NCBI GenBank assembly: GCA_905480215.1
Contig: CAJQPL010000031.1
Span: 30,206 to 94,205 of the forward strand
DNA length: 64,000 bases
DNA from: an uncultured Woeseiaceae bacterium
GTDB lineage: Bacteria; Pseudomonadota; Gammaproteobacteria; Steroidobacterales; Woeseiaceae
Direction: 5' to 3'
This document shows positions 10,401 to 19,922 of this stretch, piece by piece. The notes under the pieces are model-generated. The model did no database searches. It had not been told where the DNA came from and saw only the letters and a program-made list of their open reading frames with translations. Both the position numbers and the translations under genes were made by a program. Each line of letters begins with the position of its first letter. Positions within the stretch are counted from its first letter, which is position 1.

Positions 10401-12366
10401 TGCACGCGGTGCCTGGGAAGCGGTCAAACGCCATTTCCGCGAGTTTGGCGTGAACACGCAAACGGACCCGTTCACAGTTGCTGGTATCGGCGACATGGCT
10501 GGTGACGTCTTTGGTAACGGCATGTTGCTGTCACGCAAGATCAAGCTAGTCGCTGCCTTCAACCACAAAAATATTTTTCTCGATCCCGATCCGGATATGG
10601 AAGCGAGCTATCGCGAACGTCAGCGACTCTTCAGGACGCCGCGCACTGGTTGGGAAGACTACGATAACAGCCTGATTGCAAAGGGCGGCGGCATCTATTC
10701 GCGAGACGCGAAAACAATTCGACTGAGCAAGGAAGTCAGGGCATTGCTCGACGTTGATGCCGCATCGCTGAAACCGGACGAATTGATCAGAGCAATCCTC
10801 AAGATGCCGGTCGACCTGCTTTGGAATGCTGGTATAGGAACATATGCCAAGGCCAGTCATGAGGGCCATCCCGATGCCAGCGATCGGAGCAACGATGCTG
10901 TGCGGGTAGATGCCAATGAGCTGCGTTGCAAAGTGATTGGCGAGGGCGGCAATCTGGGCCTCACGCAGCTGGCACGTGTCGAGTACAGCTTGCTTGGCGG
11001 ACGTATCAACACCGACTTCATCGACAATTCGGCAGGAGTCGACAGCTCTGACCGCGAGGTCAACATTAAGATCCTGCTAAGCGATGTTGCTGCGAAAAAA
11101 CGCATGTCACGTGCTAAACGCAATGTTTTGTTGAAATCGATGACCGACGACGTCGCAAAGCTGGTGGTGCGAAATAATTATCTGCAAACACAATCGATTA
11201 GTATGAGCGAAACTATCTCGGCGGCGAGAATTGACGAAACCGCCCAACTGATCAGCGATCTCGAACGAACTGGCTTGCTCGACCGTGAGATCGAGTTCCT
11301 TCCCGATCAATCTCAGATTGATGAGCGGCGTAAACTAAAACTGGGATTCACTCGTCCTGAGCTGGCAGTTGTCTTGAGCTATGCGAAAATCGATCTGTAC
11401 AACGGACTGGTTGAGTCGAAAGAAACCCTGGAAGACTTTCTTGCCATTGACCCGCACCGCTACTTCCCTACTGTTCTACGGCGTCGCTACTCGAATTTTC
11501 TGGCCGGCCACCGGCTAAGCCGACAAATACTGGCAACATTGGTCGCCAATGATCTGATCAACCGCATGGGGCCTACGTTCGTTAGACGCGTTCAACATGA
11601 TACCGGTGCCAGCATCGTTACCGTGGCACGCGCCTACGAGGTTGCTCGAATTATTTCGCGGGCCGGACCGATCTTTCGAACTATCGAATCGTTGGACTAC
11701 GAAATTCCGGCTAATGCACAAGTTTCGATGATGTTTGAAGTCAGCCGTACATTGCGCCACGTTTGCTATTGGCTTATCGAGCAGTACAACGATGATCTGG
11801 ATATCGTCAAAGCCGTTGACCGCCTGAAAGAAAATATGAGTCGCGTTTATTCCCGTTCATCGACTTATCTGTCTCGCGCAAGTCGTGCGCGAAATGAGGC
11901 CGCAGAGCAGCATTACACCTCTTTGGGTGTACCGGAAAAACTTGTGCAGCAAATGGCTTTGTTATTGCTGACACGTCCGGCTCTCGACATGGCGGATCTT
12001 GCGGCAGAACGCGATCGAGACGTACTGGACGCCGCCAGACTATATTCCACCTTCAACGACGAGCTGGAATTGCATTGGCTGCACAACCGCGCTGAGGATT
12101 TGCAGGTCGACGGGCGCTGGCAAGCAATAGCACGCAGCAACTTGCGGGACGAATTTTACCGCTTACGGCGCAAGCTCGCATTCGAATTGCTATCAAAGCG
12201 CACGACCAAGAAGCCCAGTGAAATTGCTGCTGCCTGGCTGAAAAAACATGCTGTGCCTGTCGCTGAGTTCAAGCGCATGATTGAAGAAATGAAATTACGC
12301 GACGACGTCGATTTTGCTACTCTCACGGTCGCGGCGCAGGAATTGCGCGAGTTAATCGAAACCTAG
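7489..12366 (+). CDS. NAD-specific glutamate dehydrogenase, large (~180 kDa) class
   Basis: 1625 aa; [54 protein letters not shown]; an internal GTG start is possible. Confidence 0.93.
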   Translation: [1625 protein letters not shown]

Positions 12367-12422
12367 CTTAGTCATTTTTCGCTAAACCAGGGTTGTCCTG
12401 ACAAATAAGAATTGGAGATTTA

Positions 12423-13166
12423 ATGGCCGGCAAACTTGTATTGTGCCGTCACGGACAAAGTGACTGGAACCTGAAGAACCTCTTCACCGGTTGGACTGAC
12501 GTTGACCTGACAGAGAAAGGCGTTCAGGAGGCGATCGATGCCGGAAATCTATTGCACGAGCTAGGCTACGAGTTCGACATTGCCTATACCTCAGTTTTGA
12601 AACGTGCTATCCGAACACTTTGGCTGGTGCAGGATCAGATGGATCAGATGTGGATTCCGGTAATTCGCGACTGGCGCTTGAATGAACGCCACTATGGCTC
12701 GCTGCAGGGCTTGAACAAAGCAGAAACGGCAGCCAAGTACGGCGAAGAGCAAGTGCATATTTGGCGCCGCAGCTACGACATCCCGCCTCCGGAGATTGCG
12801 CTTGACGATGAGCGGCATCCTGCTCATGACGTACGCTACAAAGGCATTGACGGACTGCCCGCATCAGAATCATTGGCAACTACCCTCGAGCGAGTTTTGC
12901 CGTGCTGGCATGACGTCATTGCTCCGGACTTGATCGCCGGAAAGAACGTACTAATCGCTGCTCACGGCAATAGTCTGCGCGCATTGGTGAAGATGCTGGA
13001 CGATGTTTCTGACGATGAAATTACAGGATTTAATATTCCGACTGGCATACCGCTCGCCTACGAGCTCGACGACGACCTGAAACCGATCTCTCGCGAATTC
13101 CTGGGCGATGCGGATGAAATTGCAAAAGCAGCCGCAGCCGTTGCCGCTCAGGGAAAATCTCACTAA
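12423..13166 (+). CDS. gpmA: 2,3-bisphosphoglycerate-dependent phosphoglycerate mutase
   Basis: [52 protein letters not shown]. Confidence 0.95.
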   Translation: MAGKLVLCRHGQSDWNLKNLFTGWTDVDLTEKGVQEAIDAGNLLHELGYEFDIAYTSVLKRAIRTLWLVQDQMDQMWIPVIRDWRLNERHYGSLQGLNKAETAAKYGEEQVHIWRRSYDIPPPEIALDDERHPAHDVRYKGIDGLPASESLATTLERVLPCWHDVIAPDLIAGKNVLIAAHGNSLRALVKMLDDVSDDEITGFNIPTGIPLAYELDDDLKPISREFLGDADEIAKAAAAVAAQGKSH

Positions 13167-13172
13167 GAGAAG

Positions 13173-14072
13173 TTAGTCCTTACTGCCAGGTTTAGAACGC
13201 GGCTTCCATTCGTCCGACTCAATGACACGCATCAGGCCTTCCTGGGCAGCCGATGCAACCAGCTGGCCATCTTGAGTAAAAAACTCACCTCTGGCATAGC
13301 CACGCACGCCGGAAGAACTCGGACTATCGGTTGTGTACAACAGCCATTCGTCCACTTTTACCGGGCGATGAAACCATAGCGCGTGATCCAGGCTCGCCAT
13401 AATCATGTTGTCGCGCTTGAACGACAGGCCGTGCGGCAACGTCGCAGTACCCAGCAATTCGTAGTCGGAAACATAGGTCAGAAGATTCTGGTGCAGAATC
13501 GGGTCATCCGGCAGCTTGTCTGCTGCCCGAATCCAGACGTGCCGCTGCGGCACCAGTTTTTGCGGTGTTTCGAAATTGACCGGATTGACGTGGCGAAATT
13601 CGAATGGCCGGTCATGCGTCATATATCGCCTTAGTTTCAGGGGGATGTGCTCGAGCATATCCTTGGCGATGTCGGTCACGTCTTTGAGTCCATCGGGACC
13701 GGGAATATCAGGCATCGCCACTTGATGTTCCAGGCCGTCTTCCGGCGATTGGAATGATGCAGCCAGGTTTAGTATCGGTCGGCCATGTTGAATCGCAACG
13801 ACACGACGGTTTGAGAAGCTGCCACCATCTCTTGAGCGATCCACCTCATAGATTATGGGGGATGTAGCGTCTCCGCGACGCAGAAAGTATGCGTGCAAGG
13901 AATGTGCAACTCGATTGTCAACGGTGTACTGAGCGGCCGACAAGGCCTGGCCGATAACCTGTCCACCGAACACCTGCGGGCTGCCAATATCACGACTGTC
14001 GCCGCGAAAAATATTATCTTCGATGCGTTCGAGGACTAACAGCCCGATCAGGTCTTCAAGTACTGGGTGCAT
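13173..14072 (-). CDS. tesB: Acyl-CoA thioesterase II
   Basis: Double hotdog thioesterase; FGGQVIGQALSAAQYTV, SLDHALWFHRP. Confidence 0.9.
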   Translation of the reverse strand: MHPVLEDLIGLLVLERIEDNIFRGDSRDIGSPQVFGGQVIGQALSAAQYTVDNRVAHSLHAYFLRRGDATSPIIYEVDRSRDGGSFSNRRVVAIQHGRPILNLAASFQSPEDGLEHQVAMPDIPGPDGLKDVTDIAKDMLEHIPLKLRRYMTHDRPFEFRHVNPVNFETPQKLVPQRHVWIRAADKLPDDPILHQNLLTYVSDYELLGTATLPHGLSFKRDNMIMASLDHALWFHRPVKVDEWLLYTTDSPSSSGVRGYARGEFFTQDGQLVASAAQEGLMRVIESDEWKPRSKPGSKD

Positions 14073-14077
14073 AAAAT

Positions 14078-14827
14078 TTAGTCGCCTGTGCGACCACCAT
14101 CGACGGCAATTCCCGTGCCACTAACAAAATCCGCGTCGTTGCTGGCGAGAAATAACACGACCTTGGCAATATCGACAGGCTCACCCAATCGCTTCGCGGC
14201 TGACTGCTTTATACAGTGATCCCTAAGGGCGATGTCCTTGCGGAACACATCACGGCTATCGGGCGTCATGACGCCACCTGGTTGAACGCAGTTTGCGGTG
14301 ATGCCAAATTCGCCAACCTCAATCGCCAGCGCACGAGTCAGATCCAGGAGGTCTTGCTCTGCCTGTTCACAATCCGCATTGGCATCCGCGGCAAAGGTGC
14401 TGCGCAGAAAACCCATATTGATTATCCGCCCCGCCGGACTTTTCTTTAGATACGGCAGGACCGCACGGCAAGTCGATAGCGTCAGTGCAGCGCGAGATTG
14501 TAATAGTCGTTCAAGATCGTCATCCGCCGCCGGCATCGGCGCACTGAACGCGATCGGGAAATCGTTGACCAGAATATCAATGCCGCCCAGAGTATCGGCG
14601 GCCTCTTGGATCAAGGCTGGCATTTGATCGGCGTCGACAAGGTTGGCCGACAAACCAGTAATGCCCTTGACGGCCGCAAAGTGTTGCTCAACACCACTGT
14701 TCTTCGTATCAACAGCCAAAACCGTTGCGCCGTGCTTGACCAGTGTACGAGCAGAGGCCTCGCCAATGCCGCTACCGGCACTTAGTACCGCCGCGTTAAG
14801 CCCGTAGAGTCTAAGGGGATCGCCCAT
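14078..14827 (-). CDS. SDR family oxidoreductase
   Basis: SDR fold with C-terminal FLASNDADFVSGTGIAVDGGRTGD; Rossmann motif slightly degenerate (SAGSGIGEAS). Confidence 0.8.
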   Translation of the reverse strand: MGDPLRLYGLNAAVLSAGSGIGEASARTLVKHGATVLAVDTKNSGVEQHFAAVKGITGLSANLVDADQMPALIQEAADTLGGIDILVNDFPIAFSAPMPAADDDLERLLQSRAALTLSTCRAVLPYLKKSPAGRIINMGFLRSTFAADANADCEQAEQDLLDLTRALAIEVGEFGITANCVQPGGVMTPDSRDVFRKDIALRDHCIKQSAAKRLGEPVDIAKVVLFLASNDADFVSGTGIAVDGGRTGD

Positions 14828-14914
14828 CCAGCTTCCTTCTTTGTTATCTATTCAAATGAAACCCACTCTCACGAAATTGACCTCCAATTCGTAAGACCGT
14901 GGACCGATTCTAAC

Positions 14915-14933
14915 GCGTATCTATATGATACGC
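14915..14933. promoter_or_regulatory. Perfect palindrome GCGTATC-TATAT-GATACGC, candidate operator
   Basis: 7-bp perfect inverted repeat with 5-nt spacer in the intergenic region between divergent genes. Confidence 0.4.
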
Positions 14934-14968
14934 TGCAACAATACTGCTGACCGAATTTTGAGGTCCCA

Positions 14969-15049
14969 ATGTCCGACAGCACTTTGAATCTGGGCTACAA
15001 AAATCGCTGTATGCTCAGAGAGAAGACTTGCAGGTGGCAAATGAAATAA
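14969..15049 (+). CDS. Possible 26-aa leader peptide/uORF (MSDSTLNLGYKNRCMLREKTCRWQMK)
   Basis: ATG preceded by GAGG at 5-nt spacing; contains two Cys; upstream of cysteine synthase. No independent support. Confidence 0.25.
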   Translation: MSDSTLNLGYKNRCMLREKTCRWQMK

Positions 15050-15173
15050 TGGCTAACGACTGCTGAATTCAACGATGAATAGACGTTAAATTCGAATGCT
15101 CAGGGAGCGGTCAGGACCCTGTATCAAGCAAGCCGTGTCGCTACAACATCAAAAACATACGCAGGTGATAACG

Positions 15174-16673
15174 ATGCTCTACTCGAATATTCTGGAAACC
15201 GTTGGCAATACGCCGATCGTCAAACTCAACAAGATCGGCCCACAAGACGTCAATATCTACGTCAAAATCGAGTCTTTTAACCCAATGGGTTCGGTGAAAG
15301 ACCGACTGGCGAAGAACGTCATCGAACAAGCCGAGGCTGACGGCACACTTAAGCCTGGCCAAACCGTCATTGAGGCGACTAGCGGCAACACCGGCATTGG
15401 GCTCGCGATGGTCTGTGCCGCCAAGGGCTATCCGCTGGTAGTTGTTATGGCTGAGAGCTTCAGCATTGAGCGTCGCAGGATGATGCGCTTCCTGGGTGCC
15501 AAGGTGGTACTAACGCCAGCCTCGTTGAAAGGCAGTGGCATGCTCGCGAAGGCCACGGAACTGGCTGAGAAACACGGCTGGTTTCTGGTCAGGCAGTTTG
15601 AAAACGAAGCCAACGCGGACGCTCATTCAAAAACCACAGCGCCAGAAATACTCGGTGCTTTCGCTGATCGTAAACTCGACTACTGGGTTAGCGGATTCGG
15701 AACGGGTGGGACGCTAAAGGGCGTTGCACGCGTATTGAAAGAGAAAAGCCCGCATACAATGATTGTGGTCTGCGAACCGGACAACTCTCCTATTCTTGGC
15801 AGTGGCATTCCGCAGGACCGCCTCAATGACGGCACACCAAAAGACAGCCATCCTCTGTTTCGACCGCACTTGATGCAAGGCTGGAGTCCAGACTTTATTC
15901 CAAAGTTGGCAGAAGATGTCGTTAGCGCGAAGTTGATAGACAGCATTGTTCCGATAAACGGCAATGATGCCCTTAGACTGTCCCGCGAGCTTGCAACACA
16001 GGAAGGTATCTTCGTTGGCATCTCGGGCGGCGCAACACTCGCCGGTGCCACCGCTGTTGCAGAAAAAGCGAAGCCCGGATCGAACGTGTTATGCATGCTA
16101 CCGGACACGGGTGAGCGCTACCTGAGTACGCCATTGTTTGACGATATTCCCGCTGACATGACAGAAGAAGAACATGATATCGCGCGCTCGACGCCGAACT
16201 ATAGATTCGACTCGCCGCCGCCTGCGCCGCCGCAGGATGCAGTGCAAGAGGACGAGGACGAGGCACCGCTATTGGTTGAGGAAGACGCGAGAGAATTTCT
16301 CAACACTATTACTCACGACGACGAGCAACCGGTTGTTGTGTTTTCACTGGAATGGTGCGAATTCTCATGGTCGGCGCGGAAAATGTTAGCGCACTACGAC
16401 ATTCCGTATCGAGCTGTCGATCTCGACTCGGTTGCCTACCAGGAAGGCAATCGCGGCGGCAAGATTCGCGCAGCTATTCAGGAACAAACAGGATTAAAGA
16501 CTGTTCCGCAAATCTATATTGGAGGCATACATGTCGGCGGTGCGACGGAGCTTTTTGATGCCGCTAAAGATGGTTCGATGGCGAAGTTGCTGAAGGAAAA
16601 TAATGTCGCCTGGTCTGAGTCTGAAAATCACGACCCGTACACATTCCTCCCGGACTGGCTGCATGCACGCTAG
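15174..16673 (+). CDS. Cysteine synthase/CBS-type PLP enzyme fused to a C-terminal glutaredoxin domain
   Basis: PLP motif NPMGSVKDRLA, TSGNTGIGLAM; C-terminal VVVFSLEWCEFSWSARKML..TVPQIYIGGIHVGGATEL glutaredoxin-like. Confidence 0.9.
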   Translation: MLYSNILETVGNTPIVKLNKIGPQDVNIYVKIESFNPMGSVKDRLAKNVIEQAEADGTLKPGQTVIEATSGNTGIGLAMVCAAKGYPLVVVMAESFSIERRRMMRFLGAKVVLTPASLKGSGMLAKATELAEKHGWFLVRQFENEANADAHSKTTAPEILGAFADRKLDYWVSGFGTGGTLKGVARVLKEKSPHTMIVVCEPDNSPILGSGIPQDRLNDGTPKDSHPLFRPHLMQGWSPDFIPKLAEDVVSAKLIDSIVPINGNDALRLSRELATQEGIFVGISGGATLAGATAVAEKAKPGSNVLCMLPDTGERYLSTPLFDDIPADMTEEEHDIARSTPNYRFDSPPPAPPQDAVQEDEDEAPLLVEEDAREFLNTITHDDEQPVVVFSLEWCEFSWSARKMLAHYDIPYRAVDLDSVAYQEGNRGGKIRAAIQEQTGLKTVPQIYIGGIHVGGATELFDAAKDGSMAKLLKENNVAWSESENHDPYTFLPDWLHAR

Positions 16674-16764
16674 GCCTCAGTTTCGTTCGTCCAAGAGCGA
16701 CCCTTAAGTGAAAGTTTTATTCTCAACCAACGCATATGCGCGCTACACAGGCATCGACTGAACC

Positions 16765-17307
16765 ATGAAGGATCTACAAACTCTTGCAAATATTGGTGAG
16801 ATCATCGGTGCAATCACCGTAGTCCTGTCTCTAATCTATGTTGCTGTCCAAATACGCCAAAGCACACAAGCTCAAAGAACGGAGAATTACTCTCGGGCTA
16901 CGGATCGTTTAGCAGCGTTGCAATCGTTGTTGAGTCAGGACGATGAGTTTTCGACGATCTTTTCAAGAGGAGTCTTAGATACTACGAAACTTACTGCGCA
17001 ACAAAGAATACGATTCACCTGGTCTTTGTATGAAGCTTTTGGTGCATTTGAGTTTATGTTTCATGCTTCGGAAACCGATTCAATACCGGCAGAGGTATGG
17101 GGACGCTGGTCGGCGGCAGTGGCTTGGTGGCTAAGCTTTCCGGGTGTCCAGAATTGGTGGGCAGCAAGACCGATACCCTTTACGGGTAGTTTTACGTCGT
17201 TTGTGGAGTCATTGCTTGAAGACAACCCAACGAACGTCGATTCAACGCGGCGCTTTAATGAGTTTATTTCTAACGGTGGAATTGAGAGCCCTCACAAAGA
17301 TTGCTAA
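16765..17307 (+). CDS. Hypothetical protein with N-terminal TM helix
   Basis: 180 aa ORF in an otherwise empty interval; GAITVVLSLIYVAVQI TM segment. Confidence 0.7.
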   Translation: MKDLQTLANIGEIIGAITVVLSLIYVAVQIRQSTQAQRTENYSRATDRLAALQSLLSQDDEFSTIFSRGVLDTTKLTAQQRIRFTWSLYEAFGAFEFMFHASETDSIPAEVWGRWSAAVAWWLSFPGVQNWWAARPIPFTGSFTSFVESLLEDNPTNVDSTRRFNEFISNGGIESPHKDC

Positions 17308-17330
17308 ACCTATAACTATTTTCCTGGGTA

Positions 17331-18716
17331 ATGTTCCTTATGAAGAAGCTCGTTTTCACTGCCATCGCTAGCACGCTGCTTGTTCAGACGATGAGTCTCC
17401 ATGCACAGGACACACCGCTAGATCGGCTACGTACCTATTTGCAGGTCGACACTGTCAATCCGCCCGGTAATGAAACACGCGGCGTTGCGTTCTTCAGTAA
17501 AATTCTTGACGCGGAAGGAATACGCTATGAAACAGCTGAGTCTGCCCCCGGTCGCGGAAATATATGGGCGCGACTAGAGGGTGGCGATGAGCCAGGACTG
17601 ATCTTGCTGCACCACATGGACGTTGTACCTGCCACGGCATCGGAATGGGACACCGATCCGCTGACGGCAGTGACGCAGGATGGCTATGTCTTCGGACGCG
17701 GCGCTGTGGACGCGAAGTCTTTGGGAATACTGCATCTCGAGGCATTTTTGGCCCTGCATAGGAGCGGGCAACGTCCTGATCGCGATGTCATATTTATGGC
17801 AACGGCGGACGAAGAGGCCGGCGGATTGTTTGGTGCCGGCTGGCTCATCGATAATCGCCCCGAAATTTTCGAAAACGCCGGCTACCTATTGAACGAGGGT
17901 GGCTACGGACTCGAAGCAGATGGACGAATCCTGTTCAAAATCGAGTTGGCGCAAAAACGCCCTTTTTGGCTGCGATTGACCGCAACCGACGAGCCTGGCC
18001 ATGGATCTATGCCGCAGTCGACGTCCGCCCCAACTCGCTTGATTCAGGCGCTGAACAGGATATATGAAACGCCCTTCGAGCCACGCGTAGTCGAACCCGT
18101 TCAAAGAATGTTCGAGGCCATCGCTGCGCAGGCCGGACCTGCATGGCAGGATGAGCTTCTGAACATCCATGAGGCTGTAAAGGACCCGGAATTCTTGCGG
18201 CGCTTCCAGGCGGATAGACCCGACCTTCATGCGCTAATCCGCAACACATGTTCGATAACCATGCTGGTGGGTAGTGAGAAGATTAATGTCGTCCCGCCGG
18301 TAGCCAGTGCGGAGCTCGACTGCCGGATCCTTCCGGATCAGGATGCCCAACAATTCCTCGGAGAGATCGCGTCTCGGGTAAATGATGAGCATATCCGTAT
18401 AGAGGAAATAATGCTTTTCGGCGCGGCTGAATCGAGCGCGGATACGGAGCTTTTTCACCTCTTGGAAGACGTGACAAAACGGCATTATTCGGTGACCAAA
18501 GTAATACCGGCTGTGTCAACGGGCTTCACCGACAGCCACTTTTTCCGGGATATCGGGATCACCAGCTATGGTTATTCTCCGCTAGTCATACGTAAAGATC
18601 ACCTCGCAGGCGTCCACGGCAACAACGAGCGTATTGGCATTGATACGTTCGAACGAGGCGTTGAAATGATGACCGAGATAGTTAGCCGATTTGTGTCTTC
18701 GCATTCTGGCGAGTGA
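17331..18716 (+). CDS. M20 family metallopeptidase, secreted
   Basis: Signal peptide; LLHHMDVVP, FGRGAVDAKS, ATADEEAGG motifs; likely start 17334-17343. Confidence 0.9.
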   Translation: MFLMKKLVFTAIASTLLVQTMSLHAQDTPLDRLRTYLQVDTVNPPGNETRGVAFFSKILDAEGIRYETAESAPGRGNIWARLEGGDEPGLILLHHMDVVPATASEWDTDPLTAVTQDGYVFGRGAVDAKSLGILHLEAFLALHRSGQRPDRDVIFMATADEEAGGLFGAGWLIDNRPEIFENAGYLLNEGGYGLEADGRILFKIELAQKRPFWLRLTATDEPGHGSMPQSTSAPTRLIQALNRIYETPFEPRVVEPVQRMFEAIAAQAGPAWQDELLNIHEAVKDPEFLRRFQADRPDLHALIRNTCSITMLVGSEKINVVPPVASAELDCRILPDQDAQQFLGEIASRVNDEHIRIEEIMLFGAAESSADTELFHLLEDVTKRHYSVTKVIPAVSTGFTDSHFFRDIGITSYGYSPLVIRKDHLAGVHGNNERIGIDTFERGVEMMTEIVSRFVSSHSGE

Positions 18717-18747
18717 GGAATGAGCCTAGTCGCAGGAGCGGCAGACT

Positions 18748-19218
18748 CTACGACTCTTCTTCGTTAAAGAAATACATTCCGAGCGTTTCGGCAACGCACG
18801 CGGGCTTGCGCTGACCTTCGACTTCAATTCGGATTTCGGAGGTCAACAGCAGTGCACCTGCGCGCTTACGCGCTTGCAACACCGTCGCGCGAGCTCGAAG
18901 TCGAGAGCCTACTGGTACCGGTGCATAGAATCGCACTTTGTTCAGACCAAAGTTAATCGCCCTGGCGAGGTTTTTGACCTCAACGAATTTGCCCGTTAAC
19001 GCGGGGATCAGAGCCAGGGTCAAATAGCCGTGCGCAATGGTTTTTCCATCGGGCATTTCCTGCGCCGCTCGCTCGGTATCAACGTGAATCCATTGATGAT
19101 CGGTGGTTGCTTCAGCGAACTGATCGATACGGTGTTGGTCAATGACCGCCCAATCCGAAAGGCCGACTTCCTGTCCCTCAAGCGCCTTCGCATCTTCGAT
19201 CGAGTTAATTATTTGCAA
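18748..19218 (-). CDS. MaoC family dehydratase
   Basis: FAEATTDHQWIHVD..IAHGYLTLALIP hotdog/MaoC motif; TTG start at 19218 is inferred because the longer ORF runs into moaE. Confidence 0.8.
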   Translation of the reverse strand: MQIINSIEDAKALEGQEVGLSDWAVIDQHRIDQFAEATTDHQWIHVDTERAAQEMPDGKTIAHGYLTLALIPALTGKFVEVKNLARAINFGLNKVRFYAPVPVGSRLRARATVLQARKRAGALLLTSEIRIEVEGQRKPACVAETLGMYFFNEEES

Positions 19219-19228
19219 GCCAATACCC

Positions 19229-19678
19229 CTATGCGCCAGCAGAATGTTGGTGCGCGACGCTCGCGCAACGTTCGCAATTGACCCACCCGGAGTCACCATC
19301 AACATAGTGTTCTTTTTTCCAGATTGGCAGACGTACTTTAATTTCGTCAATGATATATCGGCAAGCTTTGAATGCCTCATCGCGGTGCGCAGATGCGACT
19401 GCCACCCAAACAGCACAATCACCGATCTCCAAAAGGCCGGAGCGGTGCACACAATAAACCTTGAGATGCGGAAATCGCTGTTGCGCCTCTGCCATTACCT
19501 TTTCGCCTTCAGCAATCGCCAACGGCTCGTAGACTTCGTATTCCAGGCGCTTAACCTGCTTGCCCTCGTTCACGTTTCGTACCCAACCTTCGAAAACACA
19601 AAACCCACCCGCGCCCGGATCAAACATCTGCTGACGCAATTCTTCAGGGGCGATGTCTGTTTCTGCTATCGAGAACAT
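19229..19678 (-). CDS. moaE: Molybdopterin synthase catalytic subunit MoaE
   Basis: GAGGFCVFEGWVRN, HRSGLLEIGD, PIWKKEHYVDGDSGWVNC. Confidence 0.95.
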   Translation of the reverse strand: MFSIAETDIAPEELRQQMFDPGAGGFCVFEGWVRNVNEGKQVKRLEYEVYEPLAIAEGEKVMAEAQQRFPHLKVYCVHRSGLLEIGDCAVWVAVASAHRDEAFKACRYIIDEIKVRLPIWKKEHYVDGDSGWVNCERCASVAHQHSAGA

Positions 19679-19679
19679 C

Positions 19680-19922
19680 TCAGCCACCTGCCACAGGAGG
19701 GAAAAGCAGAACGGTGTCACCATCACTTATGCTTGCCGACCAATCGGCCATCACATCGTTAACGGCGACCTTGCAATGACCAATCGGTTCGCTGGATCCG
19801 TGTCGTGATCGAGTCTGCTCAAATACGTCCAGGGCAGTTGCGACATCCATATCCAGCACCTCTTCGCTCACTCCAGCGTTTTCGCGAAACATCGCAAAGT
19901 ATCGAATTGTAATTTTCTTCAT
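19680..19922 (-). CDS. moaD: Molybdopterin synthase sulfur carrier subunit MoaD
   Basis: 80 aa ubiquitin-like, C-terminal LLFPPVAGG. Confidence 0.92.
   Translation of the reverse strand: MKKITIRYFAMFRENAGVSEEVLDMDVATALDVFEQTRSRHGSSEPIGHCKVAVNDVMADWSASISDGDTVLLFPPVAGG

Noticed and set aside
19142-19762. 206-aa + strand ORF
   Set aside because: Antisense to moaE/moaD, which have clear family motifs
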